Source: Pseudopithomyces maydicus
Taxonomy: Eukaryota > Ascomycota > Dothideomycetes > Pleosporales > Didymosphaeriaceae
Length of the DNA: 64,000 nucleotides
Direction of reading: 5' to 3'
Assembly (NCBI GenBank): GCA_026873275.1
Contig: JANTUC010000003.1
Span: forward strand, 2,294,001 to 2,358,000
Shown here: piece after piece, positions 21,255-33,308 of the stretch
How the letters are laid out: the number at the start of each line of letters is the position of its first letter
Position numbering within the stretch: position 1 is the first letter of the stretch
The notes under the pieces: model-generated
What the model was told of the DNA's origin: nothing
Database searches by the model: none
Seen by the model: only the letters and a program-made list of their open reading frames with translations
Translations under genes and position numbers: made by a program

Positions 21255-23144
21255 ATGGGCGTCAACGTCTACCCCCACCCCGAACCTCGCTTCGTCAACT
21301 TTCCCAGCAGAAGGTCCGTGATTCATAGCACAAAAGGCATTGTATCATGCACCCAGCCGCTTGCCAGCGCTGCTGGTATTGAGGTGCTCCGCAAAGGAGG
21401 TAATGCCGCGGTAATCTCGTCGACCCTTCTCGCTCGCCTACACAAGCTGACGACGTCAGGATGCTGCCGTCGCCGTGGCAGCTGCCATCAATGTCATGGA
21501 GCCTGGCTCCACGGGCATCGGTGGTGATATGTTCTGTCTATTTTACGATGCGAAAACAAAAAAGGTCCATGCTATGAACGGATCCGGTCGCTCGGGACAG
21601 AATGCCACGCTTGACAAGATCCGCAGTGCACTGAACATCAAGGACGGAGAAAATGGCCAGATTCCAATGACCAGTGTGCATGCCGTGACTGTTCCCGGTG
21701 CCGCGGCTGGCTGGGTAGATACCGTGGAACGTTTCGGAAGCGGAAAGGTCTCGCTGGAAGACGTATTGGCACCCGCAATTGAGCTAGCCGACAATGGGTA
21801 CCCGATATCAGAGCTTTCGGCCACCTTTGTGAGTTTCATGGACCTTCAAATCCAGAGACGGTTCGCTAATATGAGTTGTAGTGGGCTCATAGTGAATCGC
21901 AGATTCGACGGGCATCGCCCAATTTTTCTGAGATACTCAAGAAAGATCACTCTGCGAAGGACGGTTGCAGACCGCCCAAGGCCGGAGAGATCATGCGTAA
22001 CCCAACTATAGCTAATACGTTCAAGCTTCTTGCAAAACATGGCAAGAAGGGTTTCTACGAGGGTGAAGTAGCAGAACAAATTGTTAAAGTTGTCTCGGAC
22101 CTCGGTGGATTTCTGACTCTAGAAGACCTCAAACACCATGCTGAAACCGGTTCTGAGCCTGTGGATGCCATTTCGCTAAAGTACACTGGCCAGGGTGTTG
22201 GGGAGAACACTGACGGTGGTATTGAGCTCTGGGAACATCCACCAAATGGCCAGGGGATAGTAGCACTGATGGCGCTTGGTATTATCCAGGAACTTGAGAA
22301 GCAAGGCAAGATATCGAAGTGGGGTCATCAAGACCACAACACCTCAGCCCACTTGCACGCCGTCATCGAATCTCTAGGTATTGCTTTTGCGGACGCACAC
22401 TGGTTCGTTACGGATCCTAATGTCGTCAAGGTGCCATCTGCCGATTTGATATCCCAGGGGTACCTTGCCGAGCGTGCGAAGCTATTTGATCCGCATAAGG
22501 TTGTTTCTGCACCTGTCCACGGCTCCCCCGCCCATCTACAAAGCGACACCGTCTACTTCTGTTGTTCCGATTCGGAGGGCAATGCCATCTCTTTCATCAA
22601 CAGCAATTACGGCGGCTTTGGTACTGCAATAGTACCGAAAGGCTGCGGATTCACACTGCAGAACCGAGGGGCTAATTTCAGCCTCGTGGGGGACCACCCA
22701 AATGTACTGGCCCCTAGGAAACGCCCGTACCACACAATCATTCCCGGTCTGATCACATATACAAAGGACCAATCGCTACACAGCGTATTCGGTGTCATGG
22801 GTGGATTCATGCAGCCTCAAGGCCACGTACAAGTTTTACTAAATCAAGAAGTTTTCAAGCTTAACCCTCAAGATGCCCTAGACGCCCCACGAATATGCAT
22901 CGGGGCAGGCATGCCGAGTGCCGATGGATCCATGACAGACGCAACCATCTATATCGAAGACGGAATCGACCCCAAGGTTGTAGAAGAGCTGAAAGCCCTT
23001 GGGCATAATGTCGAACAATTAAGTGGCTATGGAAGAGGCATGTTTGGCCGAGGACAAATCATCCGACAGCACTTTGACGACAACGTTATGGTCTGGAGTG
23101 GCGGGAGTGATTTGAGAGGAGACGGGGCTGCTGTTCCATTGTAG
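21255..23144 (+). CDS. Gamma-glutamyltranspeptidase-like Ntn hydrolase
   Basis: Three exons (21255-21410, 21460-21828, 21882-23144), phase 0 throughout, with 49- and 53-bp introns; 595 residues. Family landmarks in order are GIVSCTQPLASAAGIEVLRKGGNAADAAVA, STGIGGDMF, NGSGRSGQ and PGAAAGWVDTVERFG. The small subunit then begins at about LQSDTVYFCCSDSEGNAISF, where the Thr of SDT is the expected autocatalytic nucleophile. GGFGTAIVP and RPYHTIIPGLI follow. No signal peptide or membrane anchor is present, unlike classical secreted GGT. It therefore resembles the cytosolic GGT-like or acylase branch. Likely roles are cleavage of glutathione-type gamma-glutamyl bonds or acyl-amide hydrolysis; the substrate is inferred only from family. 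Confidence 0.9.
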
Positions 23145-23835
23145 AATAGCTAGGAGAATTCACTATCTAATAGCTCGCATCGATCGGATTGACTGCTTCA
23201 TATTACCCTACACGTCCGGTCCAATACCTACGAACTACCAAATGCAACAACTCTATCAGCCGACCTGAGACCTTATCGATCGGTCGCTCCTATGCGAGCC
23301 TTCCCAACAACGCCCTGTCCATGACGCGATAGCGCCATGGGCCATCCTTCTTATCTTATTGGCAGATCTAAACGGCATTCTTCAGCCCTGACACCCCGCG
23401 CCGTGTAACGCTCTTGCACTATCCGTTGGCCGAGTACGATTACGAACTGCGGGGATTGCCATTTCCTGAATGCCGTAAGTGAAGCTGTCACAAAACCTGA
23501 ACCGGTCAGCAAGGTGGGGTGAACACTAGATCCGAATCGAGCAGGCGAGCTGAACTGAATGGACTCCATCGCTCCATACACTAGCGCTTTGCTGCAGAAC
23601 AGCGCCATCGGCATGCAATCTAATCTAGGGGCAAGGCAACAATCGAGGTGACCATTGAGCGTCGCTTTCGGCCTCCATATACGCTGCCCTTGCCTGCTTC
23701 GTGCGCAGTTGCCTGCGTGCAACGTTGATGGGATACAAGGCTGAGCTGGTTATATAGTTATAGAGGGCTGAAAAAGCTGCGTCTTGACGTTCAGCATACA
23801 CTGTCCTGGAACTTGAGATCCGAATCTTCTTCGCC
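23145..23835. other. Intergenic region
   Basis: About 690 bp with no supported gene. Presumed 3' end of the GGT-like gene and promoter of the rvt-type gene. Confidence 0.35.
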
Positions 23836-26781
23836 ATGCCATCTTTGCCCCAACCTGTCATTGCTCCTGCTTTGCGAGAAGCTGCAGACCACAAGATCGG
23901 AGAGATTGAACGCTTCCAATCAGATTTTGCAAGTTTCCTCGTCGATGCCAACGTCAGTGGTCATGGGCAGACCCGTGATTCTATCCTTCAGCGGCTCACG
24001 AGCTTGATAGATCGTGCTAAAAGCTGGGAGCCCCATGGTGTGGTGAGCGACAAGCTACTCCTATGGAGTCGTCGCATCGAACATGCCAAAAATGACCAAA
24101 CAATCACAACTGGAAAATTGCTCACGATGGAGAACGATCTCAAGCGCAAGCTCGGACAGTTTGCAAACCGTTTGGAGTTGTGTTCCATGCACAATGGTTT
24201 CTTGAAGGAATCTCTTATACGCCCACAAGAGGGCACAGACATCGACACTGCATTGAACAAGGTGACCTTGGAAGATGGATTCGAACTTGTAGAAGAAGAC
24301 CTTGAAAGCGTCTATGCCTTGTTCGAATACAATGCCTTCTCAGAGGACCATGTCGACACTGAGGCCATTACGAAGTATCTCCAGACACTGTTCGAGGACG
24401 CTGTTGGAAAGCCCCAACTCGAATTTTTCCAGCGTGATATGACTTCCTACGGAAACGCTCTACTCAAATTGAAAGACGATCTCGATGAAGAACTAGTCGA
24501 ATGGTGCATCGAGGACTTGCTCACGAACGAGCTCCTCAGCCCAGAACGAAAGATGGCTCTGCAAAAATATCTACAGGACGATGCCGCATTGCGAGAACTG
24601 ACCGCCATGCTTAATTCAAAGTCAATTCATCATTGGAATTGGCGTGATGGGGAAGAAGGATTGCCCGTCACCGCCCGAAAGAATGCAGAGGGCAAGTACT
24701 GCATCACCGCCGAAGAGGAAATAATGGAAATGCTGTTCCTCCACAGCATAGCTGTGCGTTGGAGCATGCAGTTAAATGATGGCTTGAGAAGACTGAGCTG
24801 GGCCCCGGCCGGAGCCAAGTATCTCACTCTAGACGAGCTCGAGAAGCGCGAGTACTACCTCCACGGGCCGCGAGCACAGCTCAATTCTTGTGCTACATGT
24901 CATCCTGGCATGGGTCCAGTTCCCCCATCTCCTCCACCTCCGGTATGTTCCCTCGTGTACTTCTCCTTTACAAAAGTGGCTCATGAATGCTTCTAGGTTG
25001 GATACTCCGGTCGCCGGCCGAGGAGCAACCGACATATATACGCAGCACCTCCGCCGCCACCTGTTCCACGAGGTCGGAAAAACAAGAAAGGCAACAACCA
25101 TGTTCGCTTACCTGTGCCATCGCCTTTACCCTGTGGAACAGCTACTTGTCTTGAAGAGCTACGTAACCGAGGTTACATACAGAAGTTCTTCATGTCAAGG
25201 CTTCCCAAACGTGAAGGGTGTTCAGCAAAACGGGCAACAGAACTAGATACTCAGGCCGAGCTGCTGAAAGTTCTTGCTCTCGAAATCAAAACGCGGGAAG
25301 CTTTGGACGGCGCAGTCCATGGATTCTCGGCAGATTTCCGCTCCTTCGCGTCATCTATGCCCCATCAGACCATACTTACCGTTCTTGAGTTCATGGGGGT
25401 ACCGAAGACCTGGATTGACATTTTCAAACGCTTCTTGAAGGCACCACTCAACATGGGGCCGGTGATTCGTGGTACTGCCGATCAAATTCGCACACGCAAT
25501 GCGGGTGTACCGCTTGCGCATGGTTTTGAGGTCTTCTTTGGAGAAGCATTACTATCTTGTCTGGACATGGCAGTGAGCCACAAGACGAGCTCCGACACGG
25601 CGATTCCATACCTGTATCGACTCCGTGACGTTTGTCGACTGGTTGGCACGTCCCAGCAGTCCAACGAGGCTATAAACCAGATCAATTCTTTTGCGAAAGT
25701 AATGGGGTTACAAGTGTGCATCAAGGATCTTTTTGCCGGTCCCGGCGAGACTATCGGCTTTACGACATTCAAGCGCAGCGCGTCACAACATCAAGAAAAG
25801 CCTGGTGCTGTTGTGACTGATATCAACATTGCTGAGGTTATTTCTTCTGCGCATCATGTGAAGAAGAGACTCTTGAGTTGCTCATCGGTATACGAACTGG
25901 TTTATACATGGAACAAGTGCGTCGGCACCTACGCACCTCACCTTGTTGGATCCTTTGCCAACGTGTTCGGTAAAGCACACTTGGAAGCGGTCACAAAAGC
26001 CTACAATCTCGCCTATGAAATCATTCTGGAAGGCAAAACGTTGACGGAATACTTTGTCGCTCGTTTCCCCAGTGGCTCTATGCCCGATGCATCCTTCCCT
26101 TTCGAAGCCTTCATCCACCTACCCGCCGCATATGGAGGTCTCGGTGTCAAGAGCCCCTTCGTCGCTATCAATCAAGCACAGAAGATTCTCGAAGACCCGA
26201 ATGCCACTCTAAAGGGCTATCTCGCAGACGAACAGAAATTCTACGAGCAACTCCGCGAAGCGTTTTCCAAGCTGACCACCAAACAACGCGAAGACAAACT
26301 CCGCGCTATTTTCAACGATGACGAAGAGCGCATGGTCGCGGTCTTCGGCGCCGACTACAAAACCGCCATTGCGACCTTCCCCCCACTGGAAAATCTCACG
26401 GCCAATCGCGAGCGTCAACCTCCGCTGTTCAGCTTCCCATTTACCTCTAACCCTTTTACGCCATCGGGCTACAACTACCCCTCTGCTTATCCCATGCCAA
26501 CCTATCCCACCTACCTCTCGAGCACTCCCTCTCTGTACAGCATATACCCAGACTTACTGAGCCAGTACCTCTTCCTCTCCGATGAGCCGCCTAAGCCCCT
26601 GATCAATGCATCAGAAAAGATTCTCGACGAGGTCTACCGTCTCAGCGGGGAGCCGGGCATGAAATCCTGGGAGAAACTCAGTGTGGATGAGAAGTGGGCA
26701 GTGGGTTTGTACGGAGAAGAGTGTCTTGAGAGGTTTGGGGGTTGGAAATGTGGTGGGCGAATGGAGTGCCGATGGAGCTGA
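23836..26781 (+). CDS. rvt-type domesticated reverse-transcriptase-related protein, degenerate catalytic motif
   Basis: Two exons (23836-24942, 24997-26781) join in phase 0 across a 54-bp GT-AG intron, giving 963 residues. The N-terminal third is helical and charged, probably coiled coil. A short CATCHPG and a proline-rich linker precede the second exon. The second exon shows polymerase-like motifs in the right order and spacing. A motif A candidate is SADFRSFASSMPH (Asp about residue 482). A motif B candidate is RNAGVPLAHGFEVFFGE (about 537-551). A motif C candidate is LYRLRDVCRLVG (about 576-587). A motif D-like FAKVMGL...KDL follows. This pattern fits the single-copy rvt genes known from fungi. 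There are no terminal repeats, endonuclease or gag. Motif C reads DV where active RTs have DD, so catalysis may be lost. Confidence 0.65.
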
Positions 26782-28095
26782 TGAAGGTGGTAAGAGGGCT
26801 AGATGATGAGGATGATGACGTTTCGGTCTCAAGCTACATGAGTGTGGCATGAACGATGACTTGGACAAGACGCATGCGGATGTGTGTCTTTATGCGGTTG
26901 GGGACCCAGCAAATCCTCGGGTAAAGCGAGAGCGTTTTGCGACTTCTGTGTTTGTGTGTTTTCCTTTTTCACTATATGAACGATGCCACTGAGTGGGTGA
27001 CGGCCGCAATTGTTGTGACGATTTCATTGCTAGTTTGAGGGAATGTACTCAAAATTTCCATTCCTATCGTCGATGTGCCACTTCCTCCCCATGATCCAGC
27101 CGGCGATAAAGAAAATCGCCAGTATAACCATTTGCACATAATATGATAAGGTCCGTAATCATGTAGATGAAGGGGGTTCCGATTGGAGTCGAGTGTGGCG
27201 TGGATCTAGGTGTGAAAGCGATATCGTGGCTTTGCGTCGTTGACGAGAAGTACTTGGATCTTAGTTAGATAACGTGGGTCTATAGGAAAAATCTCCGAGG
27301 TGGCTTGTGCTCGTTGAAATACTGTAAGACCGAGTCGAAATTAGCACAACGACTGACGATTAGCTTAGTGCAGAAACACCCCAACGTTGTGACTAGATCT
27401 TCCTACCACCAACATGTGATTTGCACAAGACGCCCAAAACGCCTTGATTAATAAACGCGTTCGATGGGCCAATTTCCAGCCGCTTCTCTCGGCTTGTCTA
27501 TTGGACATTATGCAGCCAGTGGCAATGCGGAGGTGTGTCACTATCACGAACAAAGAGTGTGAGCAGTCGTGAGCAGCGGGTACGTCGATAGACACAGATG
27601 CACCAATGGGAAGACTAGACCTTATAGGTAGGAGAGTAGTGGCGAGCCACAGTCAAATAATATAATGCCCACCAGGCGGGTGTTTTGAAACAAATTTCAG
27701 CAATCGGGTCACCGCGTGAGCGAACTGTGGTTGACGCTAGTCTGGATCTAGGTAGACTAGCCGCGCGCTAGGCTCGGGCTGGCTAAGCACCGTCACTTAA
27801 CATCACATTGAAACTTTTAGTTAAGAACAAACGCAGTTTCTCTTAAACTTCGTCATCAGCAGTTATAACATGGGCATCAACACTGCTATTTTCCATCGAG
27901 GCTGCATCATATCAGCCTCCTTGCAAAAGAGCAGGTGTCGCCTAAGAGGGACGCGGCTGCCGTTCTCTTGTTGACGCCTCCCCGCTTGGGATTCCCAACG
28001 CGACCTCCCAATCGATGCATCGACCACATTCCACACCCCAGCCAAGACCACCTCTCATCACAATAGCCCAGAACTCCATCGTCAACTCTATCGCT
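26782..28095. other. Long intergenic region
   Basis: About 1.3 kb. On the minus strand around 27050-27260 two short overlapping frames each encode a hydrophobic stretch (FIYMITDLIIL and MVILAIFFIAGWIMG followed by RKWHIDD). This might be the remnant of a small membrane protein, but no start or splice pattern makes it convincing. Nothing else is seen. Confidence 0.3.
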
Positions 28096-29022
28096 ATGGT
28101 TCAGTCCCCGTCCCAATCGCCCCTGACCCAGGGTTCAGACGCGTCAGATGACCATGTCAGCCGTCGAGAAAAGATACTCCACCAATTTCCACGCGCGCAC
28201 GTGACCAACTTAGGTGGAGGCACAATTGGACCCGTTTACCTGACCCTCACACAGGACGACCAAGTCCTGTTTGCCGAGGCTCGGCTCCATCGCGCACCTT
28301 TCAAACACATGGTTATCGATTCGCCGGAGCTACTAAAGATGTTCAAAGATCCCTCATTACCCGTCGATCTCAACGTGTTTGATCACCCGTGGCCTAAATT
28401 TCGTCTCGAGCCACGGGAAGCTCTGAATTTTGATGTCGCGCGATTGGAACGTCTCCAATATGTGCGGTCAGCCGATAAAACAGAGCTGATGGTCAAGGGG
28501 CATACGTATGCCACAGCCATAGAGGTCACGCCACCGGAAGCTGCCACGAGGCGTATATCACAACCTAGCATCTCCACCGAGGTGCAAAGTACACGTCAAT
28601 CCGCACGAAAGGGCTCAAGGACCGTAGAGACAGGTACTACAGAGGTTACCGACCTGACCTTACCAATCATGTCTTCTCGCCGTTCCCCAGGTGGCTATAC
28701 CGTCGTCGTTTCCGGAGAGCTTGATAACATCACACAAGCTAGCTTTGAAGCTGAGATGGCTGCTCTCAAGGAGAAGATATTCGATCTACTCTCAGAAGAT
28801 GGCCAGAGAACATACGAATGGGTGCTTTCAACGGGATTGAAGAGGCAAGGAAAGGAAGGGGAGAAGTTTCGCAACAAAGTTTCTGACACACTGAGGGATC
28901 TCATGAGGCATCATGGCGCAAATGGTCGGGAGCTGCTAGCGCTTCACAACCAATATGCAGAGAAGCAAAGGAGGCTAGAGAAAAGGTGGCCCTATCATTT
29001 GCCCCATATTGACGATTTCTAG
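28096..29022 (+). CDS. Unknown protein, possibly with coiled-coil C-terminus
   Basis: An intronless frame. I prefer the ATG at 28096 (308 residues; purine at -3). The in-frame ATG at 28015 adds 27 proline- and serine-rich residues that read like leader sequence. The N terminus is Ser/Gln-rich. A compact middle follows (GTIGPVYLTLTQDDQVLFAEARLHRAPF, LNVFDHPWPKFRLEPREALNFDV). After it comes a low-complexity linker, then a helical charged C terminus (FEAEMAALKEKIFDLLSEDG; LHNQYAEKQRRLEKRW). No signal peptide or membrane segment is present. No family is recognised. Confidence 0.65.
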   Translation: MVQSPSQSPLTQGSDASDDHVSRREKILHQFPRAHVTNLGGGTIGPVYLTLTQDDQVLFAEARLHRAPFKHMVIDSPELLKMFKDPSLPVDLNVFDHPWPKFRLEPREALNFDVARLERLQYVRSADKTELMVKGHTYATAIEVTPPEAATRRISQPSISTEVQSTRQSARKGSRTVETGTTEVTDLTLPIMSSRRSPGGYTVVVSGELDNITQASFEAEMAALKEKIFDLLSEDGQRTYEWVLSTGLKRQGKEGEKFRNKVSDTLRDLMRHHGANGRELLALHNQYAEKQRRLEKRWPYHLPHIDDF

Positions 29023-29507
29023 TAATGACAAGGTTGGTGGCGTTCGTTCGTTTTTGCAGCGGGTATATACCTCGAACATGGATCAGAGTTAAGGTATGTG
29101 AGCAGTACCGAACTACTCTGTGACAAGATGTTGTACGGCAGTGTAGGTATTGCACTAGCCAGGTTTAGACTTTCTTGGACTGTACTTTAGGTAGTGCCAT
29201 TGTGTATAACAGTAGCTATTTCATGGAAACTTTTCACTTCACCTTCACCGCATATAGACCCACCAATGCTCAGGTGCCTTAGAGATTGCGCAATCACGTG
29301 CAGGGAATCTTGCAGGTGCCTTCACCTGGGCACCCGGCGTCGCTCGAGCAAACGGCCGGATTTGCGCACACTTTTCATTGAATAGCAAACCACTTACACC
29401 ACTTACACCACAAACTTCACCGGCTGCAAAATTTCTCTGGATTCTTCTTAAGTGCGCTACTAACAGACTCAACACGGATCCCGATCATCTTTCTTACCTT
29501 GCTCACC

Positions 29508-30464
29508 ATGCGCACTCCTTCGGAAATACAACGCGAGAGTAAGCTGGTAGCACCACTTACTCCAGAATCCGCGGAACCACAACCCTCGCTCCCTACAGGT
29601 AGCTCTTTTGTGCTAGAGTTGCCTACGTCGACCGGCATTACGCCTGCTTCTGAAATCGAGACACCTCGCGCGGTGCGCAATATCAGCAACCGATTTTGGG
29701 AAAAGAATGCCATCCGCTCGAAAGACGATGGACCAGGTGTCGATCTTGTTAGCGACTCTAGTGACTCAGACGACGACTCTGAGGCTGCACGTGCAAAGAA
29801 GCTTCGTAACCTAGACTCGAGAATCAAACGTCTTCTACTTCTCGAGACAGGTGCAGTGCGTTTGAAAAGCCTGGAGACCAACGAAGCCGTGCAAGGATAT
29901 GAGAGTCTGCTGCAGGCTTTCGTACAAAAGCCTATATCCAAGAAAAAGCGTCTCCATGCCACCAACAAACTTCTGGTGTTCCTTCAAGAGCACATACAGA
30001 TTTTGGAGCTATACAATCAGTTTGCTAAGATGGATCGGATGGTACGCAAGGACCGCCTGTTGCCACAGTTCGAGGTATCGGAGGAAGATGAAGACGACAG
30101 AGCAGTTGGAGGAGAAACAAGCATGCAGGGTCTCGAGCGTGAAGAGAATGTTCGACGTGCGCCTGCGAAAAATGCACACGACAACAATGATGGAAGCGAC
30201 GAAGAGGGCATTGTGACACAGACATTGAAGGCCGATAGAGATTTCGATGGACCGAGCATGTTCAACACTAAGGGTCTTACTGCACCGAGCATCTTCAATC
30301 AGAAGATCGAAGCAACAACTGAAGAGAGAAAACCTCAATTGGTACTACACAAGCGCGAGACTCCATTGGCCATGGAGCTGAGTGGTCGAGTCAGCAAGAG
30401 GGGACGTATTCAGGATATGGATGGCACTCCCACTCAACCAAGCAAGAAGAAAAGGGCCAATTGA
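29508..30464 (+). CDS. Unknown acidic nuclear-type protein
   Basis: A single exon of 318 residues starting at accATGc. The N-terminal half is Ser/Pro/Glu-rich and disordered-looking, with a strong acidic patch (SDSSDSDDDSE). A helical block follows (RIKRLLLLETGAVRLKSLE, HATNKLLVFLQEHIQILELY). The C terminus holds two similar motifs, FDGPSMFNTKGLT and APSIFNQKIEA, and ends with a basic PSKKKRAN that looks like a nuclear localisation signal. I do not recognise the family. The acidic patch, basic tail and lack of membrane or export signals suggest a nuclear protein. Confidence 0.65.
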   Translation: MRTPSEIQRESKLVAPLTPESAEPQPSLPTGSSFVLELPTSTGITPASEIETPRAVRNISNRFWEKNAIRSKDDGPGVDLVSDSSDSDDDSEAARAKKLRNLDSRIKRLLLLETGAVRLKSLETNEAVQGYESLLQAFVQKPISKKKRLHATNKLLVFLQEHIQILELYNQFAKMDRMVRKDRLLPQFEVSEEDEDDRAVGGETSMQGLEREENVRRAPAKNAHDNNDGSDEEGIVTQTLKADRDFDGPSMFNTKGLTAPSIFNQKIEATTEERKPQLVLHKRETPLAMELSGRVSKRGRIQDMDGTPTQPSKKKRAN

Positions 30465-31026
30465 GAACACATTGGTGGTATGGAACATAGTTACAACCGC
30501 ATGGGGCGGAGGAGCTTTGTCTTGCGGATGTAGTTTGTAGGCATATGCAGTCAGTACGCCGAGAAAACATCTGAAATGATATCTCAGATGCTTTGAATAG
30601 GCTTGCTTCACTTGTTCCATACAAGGTTTATATTTTCGTTTCGTGTTATCTCTGTTTTTTTGAGCTATTGTTCTACAAAATCCCAAACTTTGTAACCATG
30701 ATGATCTATGTATGAGGAGGACACGTTTTCTGGACGTTTGTTACTTTTAACGTTGCACAATCCCCCACTCTCGACTCCAGAGTTTTCTTCAAGTCAAATC
30801 ACATCACATTCACAAGAGTATATAGTGGACCAGACTCGCTTATCTACGTGTGAGTCGAGAGTTCACTGCAAACGCACGGACTTCTGGACTCTTCTAATGA
30901 GGACTGGCTTCGACTTGACACAGCAAGCACCTTTTCGCACCCAGCCCAACTTCAAGCGCCACGGGATTTAATACCTGCTAACCTATCACCAGCGTTTTCC
31001 TCAAAGTAGGGAACTATTTGTCGCCA
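30465..31026. other. Intergenic region
   Basis: No supported gene. Short frames here lack conserved features. Confidence 0.35.
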
Positions 31027-31521
31027 ATGGATCAGCTGTTCCGCCCTTCTAGTATAGACCCGCTCGCATTTAAGGCTGGCACTGCGCCATATGTCGACAA
31101 CATTTGTCGATACCTGTCGCCAGACAGCGCGCGACTCTACCGCAGCGCCATGAGATGCTTTGAGGAAGGTACGTCGTTTAGGCCGGTTTCAGCAGGTGAG
31201 GTCAGTGTTAACGTTCTATCAGACAGATTTGACGAGGAGACACTCGCCTTGTTGGTTCGCGATGGCCACTTCTTCAATGGTCAGCCAATTGCCCAGTACC
31301 ACCACGACGACCTCGTCTTGGTGATCATGTTGAACAAGTTAGAGAGTACTACAACTCGCGTCGGAGGGTCTCAAGCTGACGTGACTTCACCTCAGAGTAA
31401 CGGCTTTGACACCGTTGGCAATAATAGGCAGGAGACATCGGGCAGCAGAATCAAAGCCACTGCCAGCGCACTTATCATTTCCAACAAAGCGCAACTTGTA
31501 ACGAAGCGTACCGTTGCCTGA
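31027..31521 (+). CDS. Unknown protein, 3' end uncertain
   Basis: From the ATG at 31027 the frame encodes 164 residues with a structured first half (YVDNICRYLSPDSARLYRSAMRCFEEG; VLSDRFDEETLALLVRDGHFFNG; YHHDDLVLVIMLNKLE) and a polar tail. A second open frame in another register follows at once, starting near 31514 and ending TAG 31715-31717, rich in Lys/Arg. It could be a terminal exon, but I find no splice pair of normal size and matching phase. The end given is the first stop in frame. No family is recognised. Confidence 0.5.
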   Translation: MDQLFRPSSIDPLAFKAGTAPYVDNICRYLSPDSARLYRSAMRCFEEGTSFRPVSAGEVSVNVLSDRFDEETLALLVRDGHFFNGQPIAQYHHDDLVLVIMLNKLESTTTRVGGSQADVTSPQSNGFDTVGNNRQETSGSRIKATASALIISNKAQLVTKRTVA

Positions 31522-31895
31522 GATGTCTGTCCTCGACGAAAGAAGTGATGCAATCACTAGGAGACTCTTATCGCCAGAGCTGATATCCGGAGAGAGGCAA
31601 AGTGAAGCGAGATCTATCCCAACATCAACCGCGAAAAATGGACCGACGCACAAACTACCAGCCCTCCAACGAAAAAGAAACCAGAATCATAAGAAGCACA
31701 AAAGATGTTTAATGTAGGCTTGACTCTCAATGAACAATTTTCCAAACCAATCATGAAGAAGCAATGTCTAACGAAACGAAGGGATAAGAAGGCAGGATAT
31801 GGGTACCTAACGCTGATCACTTTACACTCCGCTCTTCAGATACTTTGCTAGCTGCATCAGACTCAAAATCACAAGCCCATTCACAGCTGGTAAAT

Positions 31896-32715
31896 TTACC
31901 ACCCGTACACCCCAGAATCTCCATCCTGGTCCCATATGAACTTCCCAGTAACATCATCCTTCTCGCCTTCGGCACACATCCGTACAATAGCCGCCGCGTC
32001 TTTTGGACTCCTACCATGCTGCTTCGTGAAGTCTCCCCCAAATTCCGTCGCCACCAAACCAGGACATACAGCCCAAAACTTGATTTCCTTCTGCAGCTGG
32101 CTCCAATTTGCTACCATGGCGTTGATTGCTGCCTTCGACGAGCTGTAATATACGCCGGCCGGGCCCGTTGGTACATGTCCCTCTGCTACCTTGCTAATGG
32201 AGCCCATGTTGGATGACACGACGACAACACGCGGGGATGAGGATTCGCGCAGTAGCGGGAAGGCAAGTTCCACGAGCTCGATGGCACCGAAGACGTTGAC
32301 TTCGAAGATGGCGCGCCAATCTGGACGGGTCGTAGAATTCCACATTTTACCAGGTGCGCCAAAAACGCCAGCGTTGTTCACAAGGATGTCAACTCGGCCA
32401 TACTTGGTCTTGATGTCATCAAGTGCTCGGGTGATACTCCCTGATGACGTTATATCGATTTGAATGGCGGAAACGGTGCTCGCATCGTTGGTCTTGCTGC
32501 TCGACAGTTTACTCGCGGCTTCTTCACCGCGGGATTGATCGCGTGATCCTACGAGAACGGTGTATGTTTGCTTCGATTGGGAGAATACTTCGGCGATGGA
32601 AAATCCAAGACCTTGGTTTGCACCTGTGGAGCAAGCATCAGTGATATGCGCTAGTGGTATATTCTTCCTGATTCTTACCAGTGATAAGAACAACAAGCGA
32701 AGAGGAAGCGGCCAT
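31896..32715 (-). CDS. Short-chain dehydrogenase/reductase (carbonyl-reductase type)
   Basis: Two exons (32679-32715 and 31896-32623) join in phase 1 across a 55-bp GT-AG intron; 254 residues. The intron splits the cofactor motif: exon 1 ends LVVLIT and the joined sequence continues GANQGLGFSIAE. VLVGSRDQSRG after strand 2 suggests NADP(H). VDILVNNAG, the catalytic Ser in VVSSNMGS and YYSSSKAA (Tyr-x3-Lys) complete the SDR active site. It resembles CBR1-like carbonyl reductases. The substrate is unknown and the neighbours give no clue. Confidence 0.9.
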
Positions 32716-33308
32716 GCTGTAATGATGCTGTTTTAAGTTCTACTGAAGATCCGGAGAGGAGGTGGGCTGTAGGTACATATCTTAACACTCGCCTTGTGCG
32801 GACGCTTTATACTTTATTGTGCCACGCCAGTCGTACGAGATATTGGTAATATGATGGATGCTTGCAGCGTAAAGTCGTACCAACTTTCATTAAGTTTTTC
32901 TTCTTGGTGTATTTTGGCTATGTTGCAAATCTCCTCGCGAGCATGGCTGATAAATCCAGTCCCATATACAGTTAGCGCATCACCGCATTGCGCTAAAGGT
33001 GTTGGCTGAGGTGAGCCACTTTACACACCTTACCCATTTAAAGTTTAAATGGCCAATCAGGAGTACTTGGCTGAGGCGAGCCAGTGTTATTGTTGTAAAC
33101 ACATATCAGTATGTCTTCAAACGCCTGCGATGAGATACTATGTCGGCGAACACCAGTGTCTAGGCTTTGTTGACAATACATTTGATGCAATCAATTGTTT
33201 TCCGCAAGTATACCCCGTCACCCACAGTGACTCTATCATCAACCAAATAATCAGAAGCTTCTGTACCGCTTCTCAATAGGTGAGAGGTGTTGTATGATCC
33301 TACTATCA
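32716..33308. other. Intergenic region
   Basis: No gene is supported. The promoter of the SDR gene lies at its left end. Confidence 0.35.

Noticed and set aside
27015..27620. Minus-strand membrane-protein fragments and a 76-residue frame
   Set aside because: Two hydrophobic stretches lie in different frames, with no start, splice pair or single-base homopolymer fix that makes a coherent gene.
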